From Sphaerisporangium rufum (GTDB lineage Bacteria; Actinomycetota; Actinomycetes; Streptosporangiales; Streptosporangiaceae): a DNA stretch of 64,000 bases. The position numbers were made by a program, and so were the translations under genes. Shown piece after piece: positions 41,702-50,362 of this stretch. The notes under the pieces are model-generated. The model worked only from the letters and a program-made list of their open reading frames with translations. It searched no databases and was not told where the DNA came from. The stretch covers positions 62,001 through 126,000 of the forward strand of contig NZ_BOOU01000024.1 of the NCBI RefSeq assembly GCF_016863395.1, in the 5' to 3' direction. Each line of letters starts with the position of its first letter. The stretch's first letter is position 1.

Positions 41702-43306
41702 ATGGCAGGAACCAGGAGGGCGGCCACGCGGTTCGGCGCGGTGCTGGCCGGTGGCGTGCTGCTGGCCGCCGGAGCGGTGGCGGCGTCCTTGCCGGCGTCC
41801 GCCGCGGTGCCGGTGGCCGGCGGGAGCTACCGGCTGGTCAACGCGGCCAGCGGCCTGTGCGCCGCGGTGCCGGGTGGCAGCACCGGGGACGCGGTCCAGC
41901 TGGTGCAGGACGCCTGCTCCGGCGCCGCCGGGCAGACCTTCACCCTGGCCGCGGTGAGCGGCGGCTACCGGCTGGTGGCCGCGCACAGCGGCAGGTGCCT
42001 CGGGGTCAGGGACGCCAGCACCTCGGCGGGCAAGGCGGTCCAGCAGGAGGCCTGCACCGGTGCCGCGTCCCAGACCTGGACGTTGACCGCGTCCGGGGAG
42101 CGGTATCGGGTGGTGAACGCCAACGGCGGCAAGTGCCTGAACGTCAAGGACGGCTCCACCGCGGCCGGAGCGCTGCTCCAGCAGAACTCGTGCGACTCGG
42201 TGACCAGCAAGCTGTGGGCCTTCGAGACCGGGAGCGGCCCGGGGCCGACGCCGACGCCCACCCCGACCGGCCCGAACCTGACGCCCACCCCGGTACCTAC
42301 GCCGACGTCCACGCCGACCAGCCCGCCGGGCAGCGCGAGCGGCCTGGTCGGGTTCGCCACGACGAGCGGGTACGGCCGGACCGGCACCAACGGCGGGGCG
42401 GGCGGGCCGACCGTGACCGTCGCCAGTTACGCGCAGCTGGCGGCGGCGGTCGCCGACGACGCGCCGCGGATCGTCAAGGTGTCCGGCACGATCACCGGCA
42501 CCGGAGCCGAGATGCTGGACGTCGGGTCGAACAAGACCATCATCGGGGTAGGTACGAACGCCACGATCAGCGGATTCGGGTTCGACGTGAACGGCTGGGG
42601 ACCGGACGAGGTGGCCTGGGGCGGTGACATCTGCGATCCGGCGGAGCGGGACCGGTTCACCCATACGCAGAACGTGATCATCCGGAATCTGAGTTTCCGT
42701 AACTCGCCGGACGACTCGGTCAACATGCAGTGCTACTCGCACCACGTGTGGGTGGACCACAACACCTTCTACCCGGCCGGTGACGGCTCGGTGGACATCA
42801 AGCGGGGCTCGGACCTGGCCACGGTGTCCTACAACCGGTACGTCGGCACCGACAAGTCGATGCTGCTCGGCCACAGCGACGGCAACGCCGCGCAGGACAC
42901 CGGCTACCTGAACGTCACTTACCACCACAACTGGTTCGACGGGTCGAACACCCGGCACCCCCGGGTGCGGTTCGGGTACGCGCACGGGTACGCCAACTAC
43001 GTGAGCGTCACCGACTACTTCCTCGGCCTGGGCGTCGGCGGCCGGATCTACGCCGAGAGCAACTACGTGAAGGGCGCCAAGACCATCACCGAGGACTTCG
43101 GTGACACCCGGCTGACCTGGGCGTCCAGCAACTACTACAACATCGCCACGATCACCCGGGCGAACTCCAGCGGCAGCACCATGAGCGACTGGCTGCGCGC
43201 GGACGGCTCGGTCTCGCGTCCGTCGTACAGCTACTCGGCCGGATCCGCCTCGGCCACCCCGCCGGCCGCCGGCGCCGGGGTCGGCGGCGCGGACATCGTG
43301 CCCTGA
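41702..43306 (+). CDS. Secreted pectate lyase, ricin-type lectin-PL1
   Basis: The 534-residue protein has a signal peptide (about 1-36) and a ricin-B-type trefoil (about 38-175, with repeated QTFTLAAVSGGYRLVAAHSG and QTWTL blocks). A Pro/Thr linker (180-205) precedes a PL1 lyase domain. Catalytic features include VWVDHNTFYPAGDGSVDIKR and NTRHPRVRFG. It degrades pectate extracellularly; the lectin domain replaces the CBM2 of the first lyase and would bind sugars such as arabinan or galactan side chains. GGAGGAG lies eight bases before the ATG. Confidence 0.92.
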   Translation: MAGTRRAATRFGAVLAGGVLLAAGAVAASLPASAAVPVAGGSYRLVNAASGLCAAVPGGSTGDAVQLVQDACSGAAGQTFTLAAVSGGYRLVAAHSGRCLGVRDASTSAGKAVQQEACTGAASQTWTLTASGERYRVVNANGGKCLNVKDGSTAAGALLQQNSCDSVTSKLWAFETGSGPGPTPTPTPTGPNLTPTPVPTPTSTPTSPPGSASGLVGFATTSGYGRTGTNGGAGGPTVTVASYAQLAAAVADDAPRIVKVSGTITGTGAEMLDVGSNKTIIGVGTNATISGFGFDVNGWGPDEVAWGGDICDPAERDRFTHTQNVIIRNLSFRNSPDDSVNMQCYSHHVWVDHNTFYPAGDGSVDIKRGSDLATVSYNRYVGTDKSMLLGHSDGNAAQDTGYLNVTYHHNWFDGSNTRHPRVRFGYAHGYANYVSVTDYFLGLGVGGRIYAESNYVKGAKTITEDFGDTRLTWASSNYYNIATITRANSSGSTMSDWLRADGSVSRPSYSYSAGSASATPPAAGAGVGGADIVP

Positions 43307-43445
43307 CAGGCCCGGCACCGGGGCGCGCGGGCCCGGCACCACCCGCGCGGCCCCGGCGCCGACGACGCCGGATCCCGCCGGCACCCGGTGAGCGGAAGGT
43401 CGAGCGCACGGCGGTGGACCTGGTGAGCTCCGGGTCGGGAACGGC

Positions 43446-43479
43446 GGAGGGCGCCGGGGAAGTCCGGCGCCCTCCTTCG
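43446..43479. terminator. Bidirectional terminator between convergent genes
   Basis: GGAGGGCGCCGG (43446-43457), loop GGAAGT, and CCGGCGCCCTCC (43464-43475) form a perfect 12-bp stem between the ends of the pectate lyase gene and the GH9 gene. Confidence 0.65.
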
Positions 43480-43507
43480 CGTGCCCGGGAGCACGCGCCC
43501 GGGTGGT

Positions 43508-45781
43508 TCAGCCGGCCGTGCAGGTGACCGGGGACGGGGTGGTGTTGCTACCGGTCGAGGATCCGTTGAAGCCGAACGAGGCGGTGGCCCCGGCGCCGAG
43601 CGAGCCGTTCCAGGACAGGTTGGTGGCCCGGACGGTGGCGCCGCTGACGGTGTGCGAGGCGTTCCACAGCTGGGTGATGGTCTGGCCGCTGGGGAAGGTC
43701 CAGGTGACCGTCCAGCCGTTGATGGGGGCCGAGCCGGTGTTCTTCACCGTGACGGTCGCGCCGAAGCCGCCCGGCCACTGGCTGGTGACGGCGTAGGTGG
43801 CGGTGCACCCCTGGTCACCGGGGGTCGGGGTGGGCGTGGGCGTCGGGGTCGGCGTCGGCGTGGGGGTCGGAGTGGGAGTGGGAGTAGGCGTCGGAGTCGG
43901 AGTCGGCGTGGGAGTAGGCGTCGGGGTCGGGGTGGGGGTCGGCGTGGGGGTGGGGCCGCCGGCCTTCTCGGCGGTCCAGGCGCTCACCCAGGCCAGCGCC
44001 GCGTTCCAGTTGATCGCGACCTCGTTCACCGAGTAGGCGCCGATGTCGTCGAGGTAGCACTTCTGCGGCCGGCAGCCGCCCAGCTGGGCCTGGACGACCG
44101 GGTCCTGCAGGGCGCTGTTGGGGCCGCCGGCCAGCGCGCCGGGCGGGGCGATGGGCAGCGAGCCGTCGGACTGGTTGGCCCAGAACCGGTGGTGCACGTT
44201 GCGCGCGGGCAGGTCGCCGTACCCGGTGACGTACGAGCGGCCGAGCGGGTTGCGGCCCAGCGCGTAGGCCATGGTCTCGAACACCCCGGCACGGAACCGG
44301 GCCTGCTGGGAGAAGTCGTAGGCGAGGGCGAGCACCACCGCGTTGTTCATGACCGCGTTGTTGGAGCCCCAGACGTACCCGCCGCCGGTCGGCGCGTACG
44401 GCACCGGGTAGCCCTGGCCGCGCATCGAGCTGAGCAGCGAGTCGGCGGCGCTGACGAACCGGTCGCGCAGCGCCGGGCCGATGGACGAGGTGAGGCCGTT
44501 GGGCACCAGGGCGAGGGTGATGTCGCCGAGCGGGGCGACCTCCGGCCAGGACGGGCCGTCGCCGGTGAAGCTCTTGCCGTAGTAGAGCGGCGAGCCGGTG
44601 AGGTCGGTGCGGTAGTTCTGCTTGCCGGTGGTGGCGTACAGCTCGGCGGCGGCCCAGTAGAACTCGTCGGTGAGCTTGTTGTCGGAGTAGGCGCCGCCGC
44701 CCTGGTCGTCGTTGGCCGGCGCGATCATGGACGGGTTGGCCTTGGCCGCGGCGTAGGCCTTCTCGGCCGCGGTGAGGCAGCGGTTCGCGAACGTCGCGTC
44801 GATGCCGGTCCAGACCCGGGCGCACTGCGCGGCGGACGCTGCGAGGTTCAGCGTGGCGGCGGTGGACGGGGTGGACAGCACCCGGGGCTGCGGGTCCTGC
44901 TCGGGCCGCATCGGCAGCCCGGTCCACGCCTGGTCGGTGATCTTGGTGTGCACCATGCCCGCGTTCTGCCGGCCGTCCGGCACCTGCATCTTGAGCATGA
45001 AGTCGATTTCCCAGCGGGCCTCGTCCAGCACGTCGGGCACGCCGTTGGCCCGCTCGGGGATGGCCATGGTGCCGTCGCCGAACGCCGCCGGGCTCGCCCC
45101 GGCCGCGTACTTGGCGCGCTCGTAGATGTTGACGAGCTGCCAGGCGGACATGCCGCCGTTGACGACGTACTTGCCGTGGTCGCCGGCGTCGTACCAGCCG
45201 CCGCGCACGTCCAGCGTGTAGCCGCAGCTGGTCCGGCAGGGAACGCTGTTGTCACCGCGGTTGGGCGAGACGTTCACGTGGCCGGCGGGCCGGGCGTACT
45301 GGTTCCCCACGTACTGCGAGCTGATCGCGATGCCGCTGCGCTGGTGGTAGAAGAACGCCAGCGCGTCGAAGGGCAGCTTCTTCCAGGCGTCGGTGCCGAT
45401 GTCGAAGGGCCGGCTGGACTCGTTGCCCACGGTGAGCACGTAGTTGGTGCCGGTCCCGGTGTACCCGGAGAAGTCGATCTTGTGGACGCTGTCGCCGGAC
45501 GGCGAGTCCTGGCCGAACACGGTGGTGGTGCCGCTGGCCACCACCTGGTCGGACCCGTTCAGCAGGGTCCAGGCCAGCGGGGACCCGCTGTTGCTGATCA
45601 CCGTGGCCTGCTTGGCCTCGGCGGGGGCGTAGGCGACCTGGTTGACCTTGATGTTCTGGCCGAGCGGCGGCCGGGCCGCGGCCTGGGCGCCGTGCGCCGC
45701 GCCCACCGCGAACGATGCGGCGGCGACGGCGAGCGCCAGTGACACCACCGTGCGGCGGCGGGGCCGCCTTGGTGACTGCAT
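43508..45781 (-). CDS. Secreted GH9 endoglucanase with CBM2
   Basis: The 757-residue protein has a twin-arginine-like basic signal peptide (about 1-35), an N-terminal Ig-like CelD_N domain (about 40-130) and a GH9 catalytic domain. A long Pro-Thr repeat linker then joins a C-terminal CBM2. Catalytic motifs are WYDAGDHGKYV (near 197), NVHHRFW (near 529) and DDIGAYSVNEVAINWNA (near 586) with the acid glutamate. It hydrolyses cellulose outside the cell. The gene is divergent from a LacI regulator with candidate operators between them. Confidence 0.93.
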   Translation of the reverse strand: MQSPRRPRRRTVVSLALAVAAASFAVGAAHGAQAAARPPLGQNIKVNQVAYAPAEAKQATVISNSGSPLAWTLLNGSDQVVASGTTTVFGQDSPSGDSVHKIDFSGYTGTGTNYVLTVGNESSRPFDIGTDAWKKLPFDALAFFYHQRSGIAISSQYVGNQYARPAGHVNVSPNRGDNSVPCRTSCGYTLDVRGGWYDAGDHGKYVVNGGMSAWQLVNIYERAKYAAGASPAAFGDGTMAIPERANGVPDVLDEARWEIDFMLKMQVPDGRQNAGMVHTKITDQAWTGLPMRPEQDPQPRVLSTPSTAATLNLAASAAQCARVWTGIDATFANRCLTAAEKAYAAAKANPSMIAPANDDQGGGAYSDNKLTDEFYWAAAELYATTGKQNYRTDLTGSPLYYGKSFTGDGPSWPEVAPLGDITLALVPNGLTSSIGPALRDRFVSAADSLLSSMRGQGYPVPYAPTGGGYVWGSNNAVMNNAVVLALAYDFSQQARFRAGVFETMAYALGRNPLGRSYVTGYGDLPARNVHHRFWANQSDGSLPIAPPGALAGGPNSALQDPVVQAQLGGCRPQKCYLDDIGAYSVNEVAINWNAALAWVSAWTAEKAGGPTPTPTPTPTPTPTPTPTPTPTPTPTPTPTPTPTPTPTPTPTPTPGDQGCTATYAVTSQWPGGFGATVTVKNTGSAPINGWTVTWTFPSGQTITQLWNASHTVSGATVRATNLSWNGSLGAGATASFGFNGSSTGSNTTPSPVTCTAG
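43818..43954. repeat. Hexanucleotide repeat coding the Pro-Thr linker
   Basis: About 23 copies of a six-base unit (GTCGGN/GTGGGN forms) encode an uninterrupted (Pro-Thr)n linker in the GH9 enzyme. Such tracts change length by slippage and vary the distance between catalytic and binding domains. Confidence 0.85.
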
Positions 45782-45895
45782 GATGTGAACCTCCGACGTC
45801 TGCTGGTGGCGGCATCATGGGGCCGCGCGACCGGCCGGAGACAGGCCCGGAACACCGGGCGGGGAAACGTCGCAGCTCACCCCGGTGCGCCGGAC

Positions 45896-45925
45896 GAACG
45901 GTTCTGAATATTTCAGGAACGGTTC
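45896..45925. promoter_or_regulatory. Candidate LacI operator pair
   Basis: GAACGGTTC occurs at 45896-45904 and again at 45917-45925, 21 bp apart or about two helical turns, with a near-palindrome CTGAATATTTCAG between. The site lies 25-54 bp before the LacI start and about 115-145 bp upstream of the GH9 gene. Confidence 0.45.
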
Positions 45926-45949
45926 GCGGGTCTGCGTAGACTGCGCACC

Positions 45950-46990
45950 GTGACCGTCCCCGACCCGACCGCGCGGACGGCCCGCCGCCGCCGCGATATC
46001 ACCGTCGCCCGGATCGCCGAGATGGCCGGCGTCTCCCCGCCCACCGTGTCCAAGGTGATCAACGGCCATGCCGGGGTGTCCACCGCGACCCGGCGGCGGA
46101 TCGAGGAGCTGATCAGGGAGCACGGCTGGCAGCGGCGCCCGGAGCGGGCCGAGCCGGCGACCATGGTCGAGCTGCTCTTCCGGGCGCTGGACAGCCTGTG
46201 GGCCCTGGAGATCATCCAGGGTGTGGAGGAGACGGTGCGCGAGGCCGGCATGACGGTCGCGCTCACCGACATGCGCGGCGGGCACACCCCGAACCGCGAG
46301 TGGGTGGACCGGGTGCTCACCCGGCGCCCGGCCGGGGTGATCGCGGTGTCGGCCATGCTGAGCGAGCGGGACCACGAGCGGCTGGCCAGCCGGGCCATCC
46401 CGGTGGTGGCCGTCGACCCGTACGGCGAGCCGGACCATCACATGCCCTCGGTCGGCGCGACCAACTGGAACGGCGGCCTGCTGGCCACCCGCCACCTGCT
46501 GGAGCTGGGCCACCGCCGGATCGCCATGATCAACGGACCGGGAGAGTTGCTGTGCTGCCGGGCCCGGCAGGACGGCTACCGGTCGGCGATGGAGGCCGCG
46601 GGCGTCCCGGTCGAGCCGGCGCTGCTGCGCCGCCGCCCGCTCTACGTGGAGGGCGGCCGGGCGGCGGCGGTGGAGCTGCTGGCGCTGCCCGACCCGCCGA
46701 CCGCGGTGTTCGCGGCGAACGATCTGCAGGCGCTCGGCGCCTACCAGGCGGCGCTGCGGGCCGGCCTGCGGGTGCCGGAGGACCTGAGCGTGGTGGGCTT
46801 CGACGACGTGTCGCTCGCGCGGTGGGCCGACCCGCCGATGACCACGGTGCGGCAGCCGCTGGCGAAGATGGGCGCCGCCGCGGCCGGTCTGGTGCTGGCC
46901 ATGGCCGCCGGGGAGCGGCCCGAGCACGACCGGGTCGAGCTGGCCTGCGGCCTGGTGGTCCGGGCCAGCACCGCGCCGCCGGCCCGCTGA
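45950..46990 (+). CDS. LacI-family transcriptional regulator
   Basis: The 346-residue protein has an N-terminal LacI helix-turn-helix (ITVARIAEMAGVSPPTVSKV then INGHAGVS, about 14-42) and a periplasmic-binding-like sensor domain with ELLFRALDSLWALEIIQGV and FAANDLQALGAYQAAL. The start is GTG. It is divergent from the GH9 endoglucanase and likely represses it, and perhaps itself, until a cello- or xylo-oligosaccharide binds. The direct-repeat operator candidate lies in the shared promoter. Confidence 0.9.
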   Translation: MTVPDPTARTARRRRDITVARIAEMAGVSPPTVSKVINGHAGVSTATRRRIEELIREHGWQRRPERAEPATMVELLFRALDSLWALEIIQGVEETVREAGMTVALTDMRGGHTPNREWVDRVLTRRPAGVIAVSAMLSERDHERLASRAIPVVAVDPYGEPDHHMPSVGATNWNGGLLATRHLLELGHRRIAMINGPGELLCCRARQDGYRSAMEAAGVPVEPALLRRRPLYVEGGRAAAVELLALPDPPTAVFAANDLQALGAYQAALRAGLRVPEDLSVVGFDDVSLARWADPPMTTVRQPLAKMGAAAAGLVLAMAAGERPEHDRVELACGLVVRASTAPPAR

Positions 46991-47248
46991 CCAGGCCCGC
47001 TGCCCCGGCCCGCCGGCCGGTCCCGCCGGGACCGGTGAACGGACCTGGCGCACGGGTCCGGCACGCCGCCCTGGAGCCTGCGGTCTACGCGGGGATCCGT
47101 CCCGCTCATCTGGTGGACGGACGCGGCGGGCGGACCGGCCGGATCCACCGGGCGCGGCCGGCCGGAATCTCATCTTTCGACGAGGTGGCGCGGCGGCGGC
47201 GCGGGTTGGCTGGTGGCACGCACACCGGTCGAAGGAGGGAGTCCGACG
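46991..47248. other. Intergenic region before the GTPase operon
   Basis: No gene is seen. It should contain the promoter of the three-gene operon; no clear promoter hexamers are recognised. Confidence 0.4.
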
Positions 47249-47923
47249 GTGTATGGGATCCTCGCCGCGGCCGTGGTCGCGGGCGCGGGCGCGATCGGCA
47301 CCGCGCTGTTCGTGCGGAAGGTCCGCCGGCCCATGAAGATCATCGTGCTGGGGCAGGCGCTGACCGGGAAGACGACGCTGCTCAACACCTGGATGGGCAA
47401 CTGGTCGGCGAACTTCCCGCGCACCAGCCTCAACCCCGAGACGGTCCGCACGATCAAGGTGGAGACCGGGGAGAAGACGCTGCTGGTGAACAAGAAGTTC
47501 ATCTTCCGCAACGGCGTGGACATCTCCGGCCGCGACGAGACGATGTTCAACTTCCGCACCGACGTCAAGGCGGCCAAGGCGATCATCTACCTGGTGGACG
47601 CCAACCACCTGTACGCCGAGGAGCGGCGCCCGCCGGAGCACGGGCACGCCGACGAGTGGGTGCGGATCATCGACGACGGTTACCGGATCAAGCGCTACGG
47701 CCGGGAGGCGGACCGGGTGGTGCTGGTCGTGACGCACACCGACCAGGACCCCCGGCACGCGTCCCTCGGCCCGGAGGAGTACCAGGCGCAGGTGTGGCAG
47801 CAGCTCAAAGAGGTGATCGACGCGATCGGCGCCCCCGGCCGGACCCGGGTGGTGGCGGGCAGCCTGGCCACCCGGCCGGCCGCCGAGGAGCTGGCCGAGA
47901 GCGTCGTGCGGAGCCTGCTGTGA
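47249..47923 (+). CDS. Membrane-anchored small GTPase-like protein
   Basis: The roughly 224-residue protein starts with a transmembrane helix (YGILAAAVVAGAGAIGTALF) and continues into a P-loop GTPase domain. The Walker A is IIVLGQALTGKTTLLN, the G3 region is VDISGRDETMF, and THTDQD stands at the usual NKxD specificity position, so the base specificity is uncertain. GTG 47249 is preferred with GGAGGG upstream; a further upstream ATG at 47213 is in frame. The stop overlaps the start of the next gene (GTGA). The role is unknown; it most resembles SRPRB/ARF-like membrane GTPases. Confidence 0.7.
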   Translation: MYGILAAAVVAGAGAIGTALFVRKVRRPMKIIVLGQALTGKTTLLNTWMGNWSANFPRTSLNPETVRTIKVETGEKTLLVNKKFIFRNGVDISGRDETMFNFRTDVKAAKAIIYLVDANHLYAEERRPPEHGHADEWVRIIDDGYRIKRYGREADRVVLVVTHTDQDPRHASLGPEEYQAQVWQQLKEVIDAIGAPGRTRVVAGSLATRPAAEELAESVVRSLL

Positions 47924-48513
47924 GCGGGCGCGGCGCCCGGCTACGGCTGGTCTACGCCGAGTACGAGAGCGGCCGGCCGCCGTACGCCTGGCTGGACGGG
48001 CGCGAGCTGCCGCCGGGCGAGCAGCTGGCGGCGCACCGGCTGGTCGGGCACTTCGCCCGGGCGGGGGAGCGGTCCCTGCTGCGGAAGATCACCACCGCCG
48101 GGCGGTACCGCACCGCGCGCGGCCGGTACGGGACGGCGGTGCGCACCAACGACGACCTGCTGCTGCAGACCTCCTGGGGCGTCCGGCACGCCGATGGCGG
48201 CCACCAGGGCGTGCTGCTGGTGCTGTCCGGGGCCGGGGACGGGGCCGGGGACGGGGCCGGGAACAGGGCCGGGAGCAGGGCCGGGAGCAGGGCCGGGGCC
48301 GGGTGGGCCGCCCCGGTCGCCGCGCGGGCCGGCCGGCTGCTGGCCGGCGCCGGCATCCACGCCGACGAGGGGCTGCTCGCCGAAGCCCTGGAGGGGAGCT
48401 GGGCCGAGCTGGCCCGCCCGTTTCCCGTCCGCCGGCTCGCCGGATGGTTCGCCCGGTTCCGCGCGGCGGTTCGCGATGCCGGCCGGCGTCCCGCCCTGGG
48501 GGGAGGAGACTGA
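47920..48513 (+). CDS. Hypothetical protein in GTPase operon
   Basis: The 197-residue protein begins RLRLVYAEYESGRPPYAWLD and contains RRLAGWFARFRAAV near its end. A low-complexity stretch of Gly-Ala-Asp/Ser-Arg repeats (about residues 103-127) is encoded by a six-base tandem repeat at 48226-48303. No known family is recognised. It starts with GTG overlapping the GTPase stop and lies one base before the third gene, so all three are made together. Confidence 0.55.
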   Translation: MSGRGARLRLVYAEYESGRPPYAWLDGRELPPGEQLAAHRLVGHFARAGERSLLRKITTAGRYRTARGRYGTAVRTNDDLLLQTSWGVRHADGGHQGVLLVLSGAGDGAGDGAGNRAGSRAGSRAGAGWAAPVAARAGRLLAGAGIHADEGLLAEALEGSWAELARPFPVRRLAGWFARFRAAVRDAGRRPALGGGD

Positions 48514-48514
48514 C

Positions 48515-49351
48515 ATGCGCGTTCCCCGCCGGCTCGCCGACCGGCTGATCGTGGTGTCCCGCGAGGACTACGTGCGGGCGATGGACGACCGGGGCTCGTC
48601 GCTGGACGACGAGCACGTCACGATCGTCCCGGTCCCGCTGCTCGGCCGGTGGCACGAGTTTGCCGGCCTGCGCGGCGCCCGGCTCGGCGCCGGCGGCGCC
48701 TACCTGCGCGACCCGGCCGACCCGGGGCGGTTCCTGACGCTGGCCGAGGCGTTCCAGCAGGAGGCCCGGGCGAACGGCGACCTGTTCCTGCGGGTCTGCG
48801 GGCTGCTCGGCGCGGTGAAGGTCACCTCGCTGGAGTCCGGGTCGCACCTGGGCAAGGACTCCACCAAGAACACCTTCCACGCCGGAACGGGGCAGGACGC
48901 CGCGGCCGGGCCGGACGCCGGGCGGGTGCGGGCCGGGCTCACCCGGGATGTGTCGGCCACCTTCACCCGGGACGTCCGGCAGGAGCTGGTGTACCTGCTG
49001 GAGACGGCCGGCGAGTGGCCGGGCGGCGAGCCGGACATCGCCGAGGCGCGCGCGGCGGTCGAGGGCCGGTCCGGCGCGGTCGCCGGGGACCTGCGCGAGC
49101 TGATCGACCTGCGTGCCGCGCCGGGGAACCGGATCGACCGCTGGTCGCGGCGGGTGGATTTCCTCAGCGAGCTGGACCGGGACCTGACCTTCCTGCTGGA
49201 CGCGGCGGCCCGGCTGGAGCTGGCCGCCGGGCCGGAGTCGGCGTCCGCCGGGGTGAAGCTGAGCAACGCCTTCGAGCGCACCCGGTCCGAGCGCCGGCAG
49301 GCCAAGGTCTCGGTCGAGGTCTGGTTCACCCGCCCCGCCCCGCCCGGCTGA
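48515..49351 (+). CDS. Hypothetical protein, third gene of GTPase operon
   Basis: The 278-residue protein begins MRVPRRLADRLIVVSREDYV and contains FLTLAEAFQQEARANGDLFL, then LESGSHLGKDSTKNTFHAGT and an alpha-helical C-terminal half. There are no membrane segments and no known catalytic motif. GGGAGGAG lies eight bases before the ATG. Its tight coupling with a membrane GTPase suggests a partner or effector. Confidence 0.55.
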   Translation: MRVPRRLADRLIVVSREDYVRAMDDRGSSLDDEHVTIVPVPLLGRWHEFAGLRGARLGAGGAYLRDPADPGRFLTLAEAFQQEARANGDLFLRVCGLLGAVKVTSLESGSHLGKDSTKNTFHAGTGQDAAAGPDAGRVRAGLTRDVSATFTRDVRQELVYLLETAGEWPGGEPDIAEARAAVEGRSGAVAGDLRELIDLRAAPGNRIDRWSRRVDFLSELDRDLTFLLDAAARLELAAGPESASAGVKLSNAFERTRSERRQAKVSVEVWFTRPAPPG

Positions 49352-49598
49352 AGGGCCGCCCCGGCCGGTCGGGTACCCGGCGCGGCCAGGGGCCGGCCGT
49401 GACCCGCCGTAGGTGATCCGCTGTGGCGGGCCAGAGCCGGCGCGGCCGCCGTCCGGGAGCGGTGGTGAGCCTGGTGCCCGGCCGCCCGGGAACAGAGCGT
49501 GATCTTGAGCCGGTCCACGCCGGCCGGGGCGGTCCGGGCGGCCGCCACCGGGGGAGCAGATGGTGATCTCGAGCGGCGTCGTGCCGCCCGGGGCGGGG
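49352..49598. other. Intergenic region with short direct repeats
   Basis: No gene is seen. GTGATCTTGAGCCGG (about 49500) and GTGATCTCGAGCGGC (about 49563) form an imperfect direct repeat. Confidence 0.4.
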
Positions 49599-50222
49599 TC
49601 AGCCGCCCGCCGGCCGGGGGAGGGGGAGTTCCCGGGCAGGCACGATGTCTTTCATGATCGCGTACATCCGGCAGGGGTTGCCGAACACGCGTTCTCCGCT
49701 GACCGGTCTGCCGCCCCACCGGCCCATGACCCACGCCCGGGACGGATCGTAATCTTCGGGGCAGACGAGGTTCGCCGGTACCGGCAGCAGGCCGATGTCG
49801 CCGCGCACCGCGCCGAGTTTCGCGCAGGCGGCGCGCGGGGCGACCGGGGGAACGGCCGGATCGCAGTTCAGGTAGGTGACGTAGACCGGCGGCCATTCCA
49901 GGCCGCCGCCGTTCACGCCGAGGGTGACCCAGTAGCGCGACAGGGCGGGCGGCGCGGCGCGGGGGCCGGGCGGTGGGGCGGGGGATGCCGGTCGGTGGCG
50001 GGGGGCGTCACCGGCCGGCGCGGCCGGCCGGCCGGCATGGGAATCGCCGGGGTGGGCGGCGCGCGTCGTGGCCCGGGGCGGCGGTACCCGGTCGTGGCCG
50101 GCGGCCGGCGGGCGGTCCGCCGGCGGGCCCGCGCTCGCCGGTCCGGCGAGCGGAGCCGAAGCGTGGCCGGTCAGCGCGGCCGCGCACAGCGCCGCGCCGG
50201 CCAGCCGTGCGGTGCCGGCCAC
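49599..50222 (-). CDS. Secreted SSI-family protease inhibitor
   Basis: The 207-residue protein has a signal-like N-terminus (AGTARLAGAALCAAALTGHA) and a long Pro/Ala/Arg-rich region. A C-terminal Streptomyces subtilisin inhibitor domain (about 92-207) shows VYVTYLNCDPAVPPVAPRAA, CAKL, VCPEDYDP and GNPCRMY. The four cysteines are placed for the two SSI disulphides. The reactive-site loop reads CPE-DYDP where SSI has CPM-VYDP, so P1 is inferred to be Glu. It would block a secreted serine protease of Glu-preferring type. Confidence 0.8.
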   Translation of the reverse strand: MAGTARLAGAALCAAALTGHASAPLAGPASAGPPADRPPAAGHDRVPPPRATTRAAHPGDSHAGRPAAPAGDAPRHRPASPAPPPGPRAAPPALSRYWVTLGVNGGGLEWPPVYVTYLNCDPAVPPVAPRAACAKLGAVRGDIGLLPVPANLVCPEDYDPSRAWVMGRWGGRPVSGERVFGNPCRMYAIMKDIVPARELPLPRPAGG

Positions 50223-50362
50223 CTCATTCCCCTTCGCCTCGGACCGGAACTCTGCCAGCTACGGCCCGGCGGCCTCCAGCGGACGCGCCGGGGCGGCGGT
50301 CCGGCTCCCCGCGGTGGCCGAGCGCGGGAGGAGCGGAACCCCCGGTGGCCGGGGCGTCCGGG

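Noticed and set aside
43481-45742. A 753-codon plus-strand frame opposite the GH9 gene
   Set aside because: It is antisense to a well-supported endoglucanase and consists of Gly/Arg/Val low-complexity sequence.
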